This document shows positions 11,701-22,881 of a stretch of DNA of 64,000 nt, one piece after another. Numbering within the stretch: position 1 is the stretch's first letter; each line of letters begins with the position of its first letter. Made by a program: the position numbers and the translations under genes. Origin of the DNA: Neoscytalidium dimidiatum (taxonomy: Eukaryota; Ascomycota; Dothideomycetes; Botryosphaeriales; Botryosphaeriaceae); the NCBI GenBank assembly GCA_037367355.1, contig CM074704.1, positions 2,685,803 to 2,749,802 of the forward strand, read 5' to 3'. The notes beneath the pieces were generated by a model that saw only the letters and a list, made by a program, of their open reading frames with translations, searched no databases and was not told the origin of the DNA.

Positions 11701-12066
11701 CCGACCCTCGGGTGGTAATCCGGGGGGGATCTTTCGGCAGGCACGGGCGACGAAGGACGCGAGGCATGTTCTTCGCTGAGATCGGACAAGGGAATAGGCG
11801 CGTACTGCTGTTCATACGCAGTGGATTTGGAGCGCAAGGGGCGTACTCGCGCAAAGAGCAACAAAGCCGCGCCAGATAGCAGGAGCACAATGACGGCGGC
11901 GTGGACCGGGCGCTCGAGGGCAGGAGAGGTTTCGAGCGAGGCAGTGAGGTGAGCAGTGCAGGCGAGCAGGCCTCTGTGGCAGGAGAGTTAGGCTGCGGTG
12001 GGATGCGGCAGACGGAGACAGGCGGGAAAGTGCATACGCGACACAGAGAGCGGGAGCCCGCTCCAT
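8731..12066 (-). CDS. GT90/CAP10-family glycosyltransferase with polytopic N-terminus
   Basis: The large C-terminal exon (8731 to about 10823) carries the CAP10 domain. Motifs are KATVFWRGATSEGF and the family core FSGRFLAFLHSRSLPLKV followed by WWHGRVTPWLHFVPL. Relatives include cryptococcal capsule enzymes and xylosyltransferases that act on glycans in the secretory pathway. The N-terminus is built from exon 12038-12066 (MERAPALCVA), exon 11208-11973 and exon 10861-11019. It supplies several hydrophobic helices, such as AAVIVLLLSGAALLLFARV and LKLLCAAAAFLLC, so about ten membrane passes precede the catalytic domain. Introns 11974-12037 and 11020-11207 keep phase. The last junction does not: the strong donor GTAAGTG at 10860 and the only acceptor at 10824 give a 37-nt intron that breaks frame. 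It is divergent from KRE33, 521 bp apart. Expected length is about 1015 residues. Confidence 0.82.
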
Positions 12067-12587
12067 TGATAGTTGTGTTAGCCCGCAAATATCATACTAG
12101 GCACGCGCGCAGAGCGGGGGGGAGAGCAGAAAGACGAGAGAGCGCGGGCGGTCGTGAGGCTGTGAGGCATGGTGGGCGCGCGAGCGAGCGAGCGAGCGAG
12201 CGAGAGAGATGGACGGACGCGTGTGTCGCAGGCCCAGAGGGTCCGAGGGTGGATGGGGCGCTGGGGTCAAGCGCGGCAGGGACCATTGCCATCATCGTCG
12301 CCAGCGCCAGCGGAAGCGGAAGCGGAAGTCCGGCCCTTATCTTATCGCCGCTGCAGTCAGTCTTGGCGCACTTTTTTCCTCCATCGCTGCTCTGCACCGT
12401 CTCCTCTCGCCGCGCCCGGCGCGACACCACTACCCCCCACCGACGCGTCAACTACTCAGCGCCGCTGCGTCCTCTGTCTCCGATCGCGCGCCTACCGGTT
12501 ATCCTGTACGCACCCCCGCTCGATCTCGCCGTCTGAAACCCACCTCGACCTCCGTCCGCCGCGGACCCGGCGCCGCAGCTGCCCATC
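12067..12587. promoter_or_regulatory. Shared divergent promoter of GT90 and KRE33
   Basis: These 521 bp separate two start codons that face away from each other, so both promoters must lie here. A (CGAG)n tract of six units is at 12181-12204. Long pyrimidine-rich stretches precede the KRE33 ATG, as in many housekeeping fungal genes. No specific factor site is claimed. Confidence 0.55.
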
Positions 12588-15500
12588 ATGGTCAAGAAGG
12601 CCATTGACTCCCGTATCCCCGCCCTGATCCGCAATGGCGCCCAGGAGCGCAAGCGCAGCTTCTTCGTCGTCGTCGGCGACCGCCAGAAGGACGTCATCGT
12701 CAACCTCTACCACATCCTGCTCAACGTCGACGTCAAGCTGAACAAGAGCGTGCTGTGGGCCTACAAGAATAAGCTGCTGGGCTTTACTAGCCACCGCAAG
12801 AAGCGCGAAAAGAAGATCAAGAAGGAGATCAAGCGTGGGATCCGCGATCCGGACGAGTCCGACCCGTTCGAGCTCTTCGTCTCCACTCAGAACATCCGCT
12901 ATGTCTACTACAAGGAGACGGACAAGATCCTGGGCAATACCTACGGCATGTGCATTCTGCAGGATTTCGAGGCTATTACCCCCAACCTCCTTGCCCGCAC
13001 AATTGAGACGGTGGAGGGTGGAGGTTTGGTCATCCTGCTGCTCAAAGGCATGTCCAGCCTGAAGCAACTGTACACCATGTCTATGGACGTCCACTCGCGC
13101 TACCGGACCGAGGCGCACGGAGATGTTGTTGCCCGGTTCAATGAGCGCTTCATACTGTCGTTGGGGAGCTGTGAGTCTTGTTTGGTTGTCGACGATGAGC
13201 TGAACGTCCTGCCCATCTCTGGCGGGAAGAACGTGCGCCAGCTGCCGCCGCCCGACCCAGAGCTCGAGGGCAAGACCCCAGAGGCGAAGGAGCTGGAGAG
13301 TATCAAGGAATCGCTGGCGGACTCGCAACCTGTCGGCTCCCTGGTTGCCCTGGCCCGCACTGTTGACCAAGCCAAGGGGTTGCTGACCTTTATCGACGCC
13401 ATCGCCGAGAAGACCCTCCAGAGCACCGTCACCCTGACTGCTGCTAGAGGTCGCGGTAAGTCTGCTGCTCTCGGTGTCGCTGTCGCTGCTGCCGTGGCCC
13501 ACGGATACAGCAACATCTTCATTACAGCTCCCAGCCCGGAGAATTTGAAGACCTTCTTCGAATTCGTCTTCAAGGGGTTCGATGCTCTCGAGTACATGGA
13601 TCACGTCGACTACACCATCATTCAGTCGACGAACCCCGATTTCAACAAGGCCATCGTCCGTGTCAACGTGCACCGCCAGCACAGGCAGACCATTCAGTAC
13701 ATCCAGCCTCAGGACGCCCATGTCTTGGGACAGGCTGAGCTTTTAGTTATTGACGAGGCTGCCGCCATCCCTCTGCCTCTGGTTCAGAAGCTGATGGGCC
13801 CCTACCTTGTTTTCATGGCGTCGACAATCAACGGTTATGAGGGCACTGGCAGGTCGCTCTCTCTCAAGCTTATCCAGAAGCTGAGGGAGCAATCTCGCGG
13901 TGGTGCGAAGAAGGGCGCTGACCAAGTCGTTGCGGATCGCTCGACCGGCAAGGAAGCAAGAAATGGCTCGGACGCTGTGCCCGGCGGCCGCACTCTTCGC
14001 GAGATTACTCTGTCGGAGTCAATCAGATACGCGCCGGGAGACCCAGTCGAAAAATGGCTGAACAAATTGCTCTGCCTGGACGCAACTCTTCCACGACCCA
14101 GAATGAATACTCAAGGAACCCCTGATCCCTCGCAATGCCAGCTTTTGCACGTTAACCGAGATACCCTCTTTTCTTTCCACCCCGTTTCCGAAAAGTTCTT
14201 GCAGCAGATGATGGCTTTGTACGTTGCGAGTCATTACAAAAACTCGCCAAACGATCTCCAGCTTATGTCTGACGCTCCGGCGCATCAGCTGTTCGTTCTT
14301 GTTCCTCCGGTTGACGAAGGCAGCAACAAGCTTCCGGAACCGCTTTGCGTCATTCAAGTTGCCATGGAAGGCCAGATCAGCCGGGAAAGCGTGCTGAACA
14401 GTTTGAGCAGAGGCCAGAGGGCAGGTGGTGATCTTATTCCTTGGTTAGTCAGCCAGCAGTTTCAGGACGAGGAGTTCGCCGGCCTCTCCGGTGCTCGCAT
14501 CGTTCGCATTGCTACGAATCCTGATTATATCGGAATGGGCTATGGCCGGAAGGCTATTGAGCTCCTCACCGATTTCTACGAGAGCAAGTTCACGAGCCTG
14601 TCTGAGACAGAACCTGTGGAAGAGGAGACGATGGTTCGCGTGACCGACGAAGAGCTGGAGGATTCGAATCTTCTGCAAGACAACGTGAAGGTCCGAGACA
14701 TCACGGCGATGCCTCCTCTCTTCGCCCGCTTGTCCGAGAGGAAACCACCGGCTCTCGACTGGGTTGGTGTCAGCTACGGCCTGACGAAGGAACTACAACG
14801 ATTCTGGAAGCGCTCTTCGTTTGTTCCCATATACCTCCGGCAAACGGCCAATGACCTCACCGGAGAGCACACATGCGTCATGCTCCGCACTCTCGAGACG
14901 CAAAACACCGACCCAAGCTGGCTCGGCGCCTTCTCTCGCGATTTCCAACGCCGCTTCCTATCTCTCTTGTCCTATCAATTCCGCACGTTTGAATCACCGG
15001 TAGCTCTCAGCATCAATGAGGCCGCAGCTTCTGGGATCAAATACGACAATTCTGCCCCGACCGAGCCGCTCACAAAAGCGGAGCTGGACAGCATCTTCTC
15101 TCCCTTCGACCTCAAGCGTTTGGATAGCTACGCCAATAACATGCTTGACTACCACGTCATCCTTGACATGCTTCCCAAGATCGCCGAACTTTACTTCCTA
15201 GGCCGTCTTAGCCCCGGTGTTAAGTTGTCAGGCCTACAGACGGCGCTCATACTCGCCATTGGTTTGCAGCGACGTATGCTTGAGGACGTTGGCAAGGAGC
15301 TTGATCTCAACAGCTCTCAGATCCTCGCCATGTTCATCAAGACTATGCGCAAGATATCAACGCACTTCCGCAGCCTCGTCGAAGGTGCAGTTGCAGAGGA
15401 GCTGCCTGATGCGCCGGATGATGATGGTGAGGAAGGAGATGGTGCGGTCAAGAAATTCCAGCCGCTGCAACAGAGCCTCGGCGATGAGCTTGAGGAAGAA

Positions 15501-15836
15501 GCCGATGAGGTTCGCCGTGCGGAGCGGGAAAGGATGCGGAGTATGATTGACGCTCTGCCATTGGAAAAGTATGTTGCCTCAGCCTTTGTATTTGAAGAAG
15601 CCATGCTGATTGAATATCACAGGTACGAAATTGCATCAGCCGATGCCCACGACTGGGCTGAAGCTGAACGTCAGGTCGCCAAGGCCGCACAGGATGGCCG
15701 GAAGAGCACGACGGTCAGCGTGAAGACGAAGAACGGTGGATCGAAGAGAAAAGCTGGCGAAGCGGTTGAGGAGGCGCTGAAGGAGGTGGAGGCGGCCAGA
15801 GAAGGCAAAAAAGGCAAGAAAAACAAGCACAGGTGA
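12588..15836 (+). CDS. KRE33: RNA cytidine acetyltransferase (KRE33/NAT10)
   Basis: This nucleolar ATP-dependent enzyme makes N4-acetylcytidine in 18S rRNA and some tRNAs and is needed for small-subunit biogenesis. The N-terminus (KRSFFVVVGDRQKDVIVNLY) is typical. The helicase-like part has a Walker A loop, TAARGRGKSAALGVA. The GNAT part has the acetyl-CoA motif ATNPDYIGMGYGRKAIELL. The C-terminus is basic (GKKGKKNKHR), as expected for a nucleolar protein. The frame is open throughout, 1082 codons, but positions 15570-15623 look like a 54-nt intron (GTATGT to CACAG) with no stop and a length divisible by three. Splicing joins LPLEK to YEIASAD, the form seen in other fungi, and gives 1064 residues. 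A 409-codon open frame on the opposite strand at 12492-13721 is a shadow of codon bias. Confidence 0.95.
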   Translation: MVKKAIDSRIPALIRNGAQERKRSFFVVVGDRQKDVIVNLYHILLNVDVKLNKSVLWAYKNKLLGFTSHRKKREKKIKKEIKRGIRDPDESDPFELFVSTQNIRYVYYKETDKILGNTYGMCILQDFEAITPNLLARTIETVEGGGLVILLLKGMSSLKQLYTMSMDVHSRYRTEAHGDVVARFNERFILSLGSCESCLVVDDELNVLPISGGKNVRQLPPPDPELEGKTPEAKELESIKESLADSQPVGSLVALARTVDQAKGLLTFIDAIAEKTLQSTVTLTAARGRGKSAALGVAVAAAVAHGYSNIFITAPSPENLKTFFEFVFKGFDALEYMDHVDYTIIQSTNPDFNKAIVRVNVHRQHRQTIQYIQPQDAHVLGQAELLVIDEAAAIPLPLVQKLMGPYLVFMASTINGYEGTGRSLSLKLIQKLREQSRGGAKKGADQVVADRSTGKEARNGSDAVPGGRTLREITLSESIRYAPGDPVEKWLNKLLCLDATLPRPRMNTQGTPDPSQCQLLHVNRDTLFSFHPVSEKFLQQMMALYVASHYKNSPNDLQLMSDAPAHQLFVLVPPVDEGSNKLPEPLCVIQVAMEGQISRESVLNSLSRGQRAGGDLIPWLVSQQFQDEEFAGLSGARIVRIATNPDYIGMGYGRKAIELLTDFYESKFTSLSETEPVEEETMVRVTDEELEDSNLLQDNVKVRDITAMPPLFARLSERKPPALDWVGVSYGLTKELQRFWKRSSFVPIYLRQTANDLTGEHTCVMLRTLETQNTDPSWLGAFSRDFQRRFLSLLSYQFRTFESPVALSINEAAASGIKYDNSAPTEPLTKAELDSIFSPFDLKRLDSYANNMLDYHVILDMLPKIAELYFLGRLSPGVKLSGLQTALILAIGLQRRMLEDVGKELDLNSSQILAMFIKTMRKISTHFRSLVEGAVAEELPDAPDDDGEEGDGAVKKFQPLQQSLGDELEEEADEVRRAERERMRSMIDALPLEKYVASAFVFEEAMLIEYHRYEIASADAHDWAEAERQVAKAAQDGRKSTTVSVKTKNGGSKRKAGEAVEEALKEVEAAREGKKGKKNKHR

Positions 15837-16329
15837 TCTGGGCTGCATTTTCATCGCATGGGTTTTGGAGTTCGGGATGCGCCTAAATGCGCCGATATTT
15901 CTATTATCTGGCTCTTCTTCAAAAATGCATTGCGGGTGGGTAGATGTCGAAAATTATTTTCATCGTTGCGAAAGAGAGTGTCCATCTCACTATCCTTCGT
16001 GCCGGCTTCTTGGTTTTCAAGGAATTAAATACACTCGTCTCCGTTCCAACTGATACGCTCTCTCGTGTCTACAAATTTTTATTGACCGTCTAGTGTGAGG
16101 ATACTCGAATCAACGGCCGTTCATATGCGGGACTTGCAGCTGACACAGCCCACGGGCTGATTTCATTCGATGGCTCGCAAATAGACTGCGAAAGCCCATT
16201 CGCTTTGTGTGCGGGAAAATCACTATATCCAGCTCGCGTTGTTGCTCCTCTGTCCAAGGAAGGGGTATCTAGGAAAACAAAAGTGCCGCCAACTCCAGTA
16301 CCTATGCAGTAGCTTTTGTATAATGCATG
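15837..16329. other. Intergenic region between convergent genes
   Basis: These 493 bp lie between the 3' ends of KRE33 and the rhodopsin-domain gene and should hold both terminators. Nothing else is seen. Confidence 0.4.
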
Positions 16330-17822
16330 CTAAGACGTTCGCCATGAATCCCGTGCTCCCGATGCCGATTGTTTGTGCCGTAGCATGCTCTTTTGACTCC
16401 CCGCGTCGTCTGTCACCGTCATGACCTCGGCGCCGTCCTTAGTCGTGGCCACGGAAGCTGTCTCCGCTTGATGTGTCCTGAACGCATGCGGACCGCTCTC
16501 TTGCTCCGACCCCATCGCCGCTGCGTTGACGATCGGGTCTTCACTGTACTCAATCACCGTACCGCTCTCCCTCGGCCGACCCCTCTGTTCCTCACTTTCG
16601 TCATCTTCGGGCCCTCCATCAGTATCGCTTCCACCCTCCAGATCGTCCAGTCTCAGCCCATTCCTCCTATCCCTCCGTCCATCAAGCCTGCTCTTCCACG
16701 TCACAAAGAGGCCGGCATCCCCGGCGCCGCTGTGGTAAGGTGGACTCCCACCACTCCCCCCGCTCGACGAGCTCAAGCCTGGGATCAGGCGCAGAAGCGG
16801 ACGGAAGGTGGCGATGCAGGCGGCGCACATGCCGAGGCACTCCTCTATCCAAGACCACAGGCCGATGGGCACGATGGCCAGCAGCGGGTCGCGGGAATCG
16901 GCGAACCCAACGAGATATTTGAGGCGGATGATGGTCGCGACGGAGGCACTACGCAGCAGAATCAGCTTTCCGGCGTTTGCACGTGGGCGGAGGGAAGAGG
17001 GGCTGGGGGGCGTACAAGACGCCGATGCCGAGGATCAGGATGGCGGACATCTTGACGACGGGCTTCATGTTCTGCAGCTTCCAGATGAGCGGCACCATGG
17101 CGAGCGAGTAGTACCAGTCGAGGATGATGTTGACGGCGCTGTAGATGTAAACGCTGATGACGACCGGGTCGCGGTCCGTGCAGTCGGCGCTGGCGATGAT
17201 GACGGGCTGGTACGCGCCTTCCGGGTCCGGGTAGCACTGGAAGAGGAGCGTGAAGAACTCGTACAAGCCGACGAAAAGATTGACGCCGATGGAGACGTGG
17301 TGCATGCGGCGGAGCGTCATGGTGGAGAGGCCCATGACACGCAGTTGGAGGAAGGCGATGCTTAGTTTGGCGAACATCAAAGCGAGGGTGTAGGTGCATT
17401 CGGTGAGGACGAGCCACTGCGACGGTGCATAAAGTCAGAATTATGTCTTCGTAGAGATAGTTCAGGTTGCAATAAGAAGAAGTACCCTGAGCCCTTTCAA
17501 ATATATGCGCCGAGGCAATTCGGACGTTTTGCGGCCGAAGCCACCATAGTCCATGGCATAGAGGCCGAGGCTGCTCTGGGTCCCGAGGGCCAACTGTGGT
17601 GTTGTTGTATCAGTGAGCAGCCATGGAGCTAATGGCATAGAGTGTGTGTACCAGTGCAACTATGAGAAGGTAGTCGTCGACGCTGAACTGCGACTGCAGA
17701 CGGGCGCGGATAAAGCATCGAAGAAAAATAAAGGCGGCGGTGATGGTGAGAGAGGTGATGACGACCGCGCGCAGAACCTTTTGCGTCCCGTTCAACTCGT
17801 ACACATCGTTAAACGAGGACAT
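16330..17822 (-). CDS. Fungal rhodopsin-domain integral membrane protein (SAT4/PTH11-like), first copy
   Basis: Four exons (17652-17822, 17486-17593, 17016-17416, 16330-16948) join in phase to give 432 residues; introns are 17594-17651, 17417-17485 and 16949-17015. The hydrophobic core matches the fungal seven-helix family formerly called DUF3112/rhodopsin (PF20684): RCFIRARLQSQFSVDDYLL, the helix with LALMFAKLSIAFLQLRV, the NIILDWYYSLAMVPLIWKLQ segment, and ASVATIIRLKYL after the last intron. The C-terminal 170 residues are a polar, low-complexity cytosolic tail (GGSDTDGGPEDDESEEQRG). Some relatives are PTH11-type receptors, but this protein shows no CFEM domain, so the role is unknown. It is convergent with KRE33. 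Confidence 0.83.
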
Positions 17823-19766
17823 GGTGAGGCTTGATGCTTGGCAGCATTGCCGGGACGAAGCTGGAAAACGGCGGTGGGCAGCCGCAGGCGTGCGGCAGCA
17901 GTCGTCGTGAGAGAACAAGAGTGCTCGGTGACGCAGGCCGAATTATATCAGCGATGCTGAACAGGCTTTCTTATCCTGGCGCGCATGAAACGATCGACAA
18001 GATCCGAGGAGCTGACGGCCCAGGGTCCGTGGTGGTGGTGGAGACTGGCCGCAGACCAGGATGCGTGCCGCGCGCGCACAGGGACGGTGAGGAGGCCTGG
18101 GTGTTGGAGAGCGGAGGCATTGACGATTGACGGCTGACGGCTGACGGCTGACGGCTGCTTACATACGGCGCGTTCGTCCCTCAACGGTCCATTTATATCG
18201 TGCAGCTAGCGGCCATAGCTCCAAGGAAGGGATGGAGACAGCAAATCTTTAGATCGCACGCGTGTCGGCAGGAAGTGATGAAAGGGGTGCACGCGCCGCA
18301 GCTACCGGTGTTCCGCTTGCGGACGGGAAAGCGGGTCGGCCAGTTTAGAGCACACCAGCACAGTTTGACATTTCGAACTGCCGAGGGCCGCATCAAGTAC
18401 GGCGGGCGCATCTCCGGGGAGACTGTGGCGGGAGCTAGCAGGTGCTTCCCCGTCTTAGCGACGTAGGCCGCTGCGGAAGCCTGCTGTGCCGGGGGCCAAA
18501 GAAGGGGTGTGGCGTGCGGCGTGGCGGTGGGCGAAGGAGCCCGGCGTGCGCAAGGCCTACTTCCTCCATTTGTCACAGCCGGTATTGTAGCTACGATGGT
18601 GATGATGCTTGCAGGAAGTACCCTGGGCTTCCCCGCGATCGCCGCTAAGCTCCGGGGGGGAAGTGTGCAAGAGCGGGCCGCATACGCTGCTGTGCGACGA
18701 TGATCCTGTCAGGCACAAGCGTAGAACGCAGCCGGCCGTCATCCCACTGCTCAGAATCCCGCAGGCAGTCGGGCACCAGTGTCCAGGCGTTTCCATTAAA
18801 TATACTCTCATCCAAGTCCCGCGATAGCCGTCTTCTGCGTATCACATCGTCTGCACCCACGTGTTATGCTGTTGACTTGACACCGAGCTATGACTGGAGT
18901 CATGATCGAGCTTCGCACCTGTAGCCATGGCGCGAACCGGCCTGTGCTCAACAACAGAGAGACGCGATAACCGGAATGGCCATTGGTGGGCGCACCACCC
19001 TTGCCTCTGTGCAGCAGCTGCTGGCTTTCTGCAAGCCCCCTCGTGGCCTGAACGCCCCTTCACGTGTGCGCCGGCCGCCCCTTGCGTTCGCCCCGACATG
19101 TTCTGAGAACAAACAGGCCTTTGTACCGCAGCTCTTGCCTCACCCGTGGCTGGGTTGCATTCCAGCGCCACGGCGTAGCCGCCGGCAATTCCGCATGTCG
19201 ACCGTGCCTGGCTGGGATGAGGTGCCGAGCCCCGAGATCCTACCAGCTCCATCTCGCTATGCGTTCCGGGCGTGTAGTCAGCTCGACATGGGCCGAAGGC
19301 GGTGGAGACCCACTTCTCACCCACGCTTATGGAAGGGACCTGCATCCGGAATCATCTCCTAAGTGCGGCTGAATGATCGACCTCTGCAGAAACACCACGT
19401 TAGAGGCTGCATGCTGCTTGACTAGATAAGTGTCTGTATCCTGATTCTACTGGACGGGCTGAGATGAAAACAAGAGAGTCGCCCTTTCACTCTGATGGTG
19501 CTTCACATGCATCCTGATGTGATGCGCTTCGTTTCCACACCAGCATACCAAGCGTTCGTTGGCGGGGAAGCGAAGTGCATCGAATAAGCAATTTGACAGT
19601 TCCCAGAAACAAGGTCCAGCTCGCAGGGGTGCACAATATTGGACCCAGTAAAAATGGCGTGGATCTGAAGGCGCTGTCGTGGAGACATTGGCATAGTCGC
19701 TTTGGAGAGGCGATCCAAGTTTCTTTCGCGGGAAAATAACCACAACGGTACATTCGCGTTTTCAGG
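17823..19766. other. Intergenic region with a heptamer tandem repeat
   Basis: About 1.9 kb carries no gene I can support. Four perfect tandem copies of TGACGGC lie at 18128-18155, about 310 bp upstream of the rhodopsin-domain start. The open frames here have neither domains nor consistent splice signals. Confidence 0.45.
18128..18155. repeat. Tandem heptamer (TGACGGC)x4
   Basis: Four exact copies of a 7-bp unit lie in the 5' region of the rhodopsin-domain gene. The unit contains TGACG, the half site of CREB/ATF-type bZIP factors. That may be chance in a simple repeat. Confidence 0.75.
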
Positions 19767-22304
19767 TCAGTCCCACTGAAAGCCTGGTAGCTGATTGAAA
19801 AAATCAGTGATGCCCCTATCACCTCTTCTTGACACGTCAGCGCCTAGCTTGTCAGGAGAGAAGCAACACCAACAAGTCTCTACTTACTGGAGTGGTCCGT
19901 ACTCAAACTGGGTAGAGTCAAGAGGCCAGAGAAGCGAGTTCAAGTTGTTCAGCTGTGTCTGCGGGCTCTCCTCTGTCGCCACAACCTCATCTCCGAGTAG
20001 AAACGGATCGCATAATCTCGATATCACCCTCAGACAGCGCCCCGCTATCGCGTTGACATGAACCATGTCTTCCAGCGTGCCCATTGCCTGCCGCACCTGC
20101 CCCCGCCATTCGTCTGCTCTTTGGCATTGCGGCTCGTTACGAAGCGAGACAATGGGAATGATGACGGCTTGGAACAGGAAAAATATGCCGTACCAGCACG
20201 CCATCGGTGTGTTGTTACTGCTGAATCCACGTCCACTGCCCTCTCCGAACCAGACTGAAGATGTTATAGCAATAGTCTCTGCTGCCGCTTGAAGGCACCT
20301 CTGAATCGCTAGATTTATGGGTGACCGAGCATCGTTCTGCTGCTCATCTCCACTGCTTTCCTGCTCACCTTTAGTTGCGCGTGCCCTGTTCTGCAGTATC
20401 GCGGAGCGGATCACGAATGGACGGTACATGATTATCTTGAAGTTACGCCATCTTAGGTGTAGGATGGCATGGCAGAGAGAAAATTGAGGGGGTTGCGGCG
20501 TATTTTCCTGAAAATAGGGCGGCAGTTCAGCCAGCCAGTGCCCGATCTGCAAGTCGTCAAGCTGAAGTAGTTTGTCTGGCGAGGGGTAATTACCACTGAT
20601 GAGCGAGGCGTAGATGTCTTTGATGGCCAGATCGAATAGGGCTTGGCAGCGAATGTTGGTGTAGATCGTCGTTTCCGCAGCCTCTGGCACGAAACGATCT
20701 GTTGCCCGTGTAAGGTCCTTTTTTCCCAGTTACATCATGTCAGCGAGCAGCTGCCAGGAGAAAAAAAGAAAAAAAAAGAAACAAATAGCCCTACGGATCA
20801 CATACTGCATCTCTGAAATTTCGTGGAAGCCCGATGTCAATTCCGCTAGGCAACTCAATTGGCCGTGAGAAGGTGATGGATGCTCCAACATCGAAGATAA
20901 CCAGACACCACCACACTCGACGTCGCATCTCTACTTGCCAAGGAGTGACAGCCCAATTAGAGTACTCCCTGTGCAAGCCGATGCCAATAGCTACTCGCTT
21001 TGCCAGGCCAAGATAGTTGTAACCGGAGTTCGGCTTGTTAGCCTTCTGTACGTAATTCGCCACAAGGGCAAGCACCTGCACAAGCATCATGCTCCCAGTC
21101 TCCAGGATGTCAAATGACAGCCTACTTTTTGCTGCTTCGAACAGGACTACATCCGTACCAGGCTGGTACTTGCCAGACGTGCATGCACCAAGGGCAGCCA
21201 CCACGTACAATAATACATGCCAAAGCGTTCCGTGAGGGCGGGGAATCACTTCCATGTACTCTGCTCTGAATGTGGCTTCGTGGATAATGGGATAGGAAGG
21301 ATGGTAGAGACTGAAGTAGTCGTCGAGAAAGGTATCAAGTCTCGATGGCGGCGGGGTCGGCTGAACAGACGGTATCGGCGAACCCCCGCTGACTGTGCTA
21401 GAGATCTGAGAATCTACCGGATCTCCGCTCGCCGGTAGTTGTTCGAGCTCAGTCAAACGTAGAAACGAAGCCCCAGACGCAATGCCTGCCACAGGACGAA
21501 TCAGCCGACGCATGACCGGAATATTCTGGAAGTAGAACTGACGCACCAAGATAACCGTCATTCCCGCCTTCTGTGAGACTTCCCATGCCATCATTGAGCC
21601 GTCCGTGCCTCAAGATGTTACGCTCGTCCCATTCCAAATTACCTGAAGCAGACGCAGGGGTTGGTTCTAGGGGGAACGTGATTGTCTTTGCACCTGCGGC
21701 CTCCCGATCTCGTTGCGGATCAGTACAAGTAGAGCCAGGAAGGTGCCGGCCCTGCGATGAACGGTAGTCAAGGGTGTCGCCGTTTGTGCTAGTAGCAATG
21801 TGAGTGTTTGACACTGCTGGGCTTATGGGAGAAAATTCAATGTCCGCGCCACTCGGCGGGTGATTTGGTTGTGGTCGCGCAGCGCCGTGTTCGCCTGAAG
21901 GAGTGAACGCGGAGCCTGGAGGCTCACTAGTTGGACCGCGAAATTCCGTATCGTTCGGTACAGTTGCAGACACTATTCCGGACCCAGCGGCATACTGTCG
22001 AACCAATGCTCTCGCTTCGGCAAGTTGAGTCTCGACGTATGTAAGGTATCTGTTTCGCGTGAGATGTTGTACAGTCACAGAAGGTCAGGGCGATCTCTTA
22101 CTTGCGCGTCAATGGAGTCCTTCTGCGCTGCTCATACAGGCAGGTCTGCTGTGCCCGGAGGCATGGAGAACATTGCGGTAACTCGCGATTGCACTGAATG
22201 GCGTTAGCGGCATATCACGTGATGCTTCGTTGACAGATCCTTACCCTAATCTTCTTCCCATGGCATCTGCTACAAGAGCGCTTGGCAAGGGGGCCGTCTG
22301 GCAT
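19767..22304 (-). CDS. Zn(II)2Cys6 transcription factor with fungal_trans domain (TF1)
   Basis: Six exons in phase give 741 residues: 22245-22304, 22102-22193, 21547-22049, 20806-21485, 19888-20717 and 19767-19827. The DNA-binding domain spans the first intron: Cys at residues 11, 14, 21, 28, 31 and 38 fit C-x2-C-x6-C-x6-C-x2-C-x6-C exactly (KRSCSRCHGKKIR, then CNRELPQCSPC). A linker with EARALVRQ may form a short coiled coil. The middle-homology region starts near DYFSLYHPSYPIIHEATFRAEY and includes KRVAIGIGLHREY and RRRVWWCLVIFDVGASITFSRP. The last intron, 19828-19887, is easily missed because an in-frame stop follows its GTAAGT donor. Splicing adds an acidic/aromatic tail ending NQLPGFQWD, typical of an activation end. 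Its neighbours, a sugar transporter and a polyol dehydrogenase on the same strand, suggest a carbon-utilisation regulator (inference). Confidence 0.86.
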
Positions 22305-22881
22305 CAAGGCACATCGATGCAATTATCTTCGATTTGGCGATGGCAAGGGATGGTCGACGTATCGTATCCACAGTCTTGCGGATTCTGGCGGGAGAGTCGA
22401 GCCAGAGGGGCGGGGTAGCCGGGTGAACAGACGGTCCGTCTTTTCACCCAAATGATCAGGCGAAGGTCAACTCCGATCCCCCCCCCCGTTGGCGAATCAT
22501 TCCGGGACCCTTAGCTTCTCTCCATCTCGTCCCTGTAGTGCGTGCTTATGTTACGCAAACCACCTCATTCTTCGCACAGGCAGATGTCATTTTGCGGTCC
22601 TGCTTCTGGCGCCATATCCAGCCCTGCCACGTATATGACGCCTTGAACTACCTGCCTGGGTGTGCGGTGTATGGCTCTCCGCTGTACATAGAGCCGCATG
22701 TGACACGAAGCTCGGCCGTATCTTGTTTTCATAGAAAGGAAGATTAATAATATGTCTGATAATATAGAATTCGACGCGGAATTCTACAAAGCTCACGCCA
22801 AAAAGTAAGACCGGCTCAAATCGAAGCATGGCAGTGGATTATGCAAAGCTGTGATCTGGGTACTCTCTAGCACGATCATTT
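22305..22881. other. Intergenic region between TF1 and sugar transporter
   Basis: This 577-bp gap holds the TF1 promoter and the transporter 3' end. A short poly(C) tract lies near 22478-22487. No other feature is seen. Confidence 0.4.

Noticed and set aside
12492..13721. 409-codon open frame on the minus strand
   Set aside because: It lies entirely within KRE33 on the opposite strand; strong GC3 codon bias of the real gene explains it, and its sequence has no domain.
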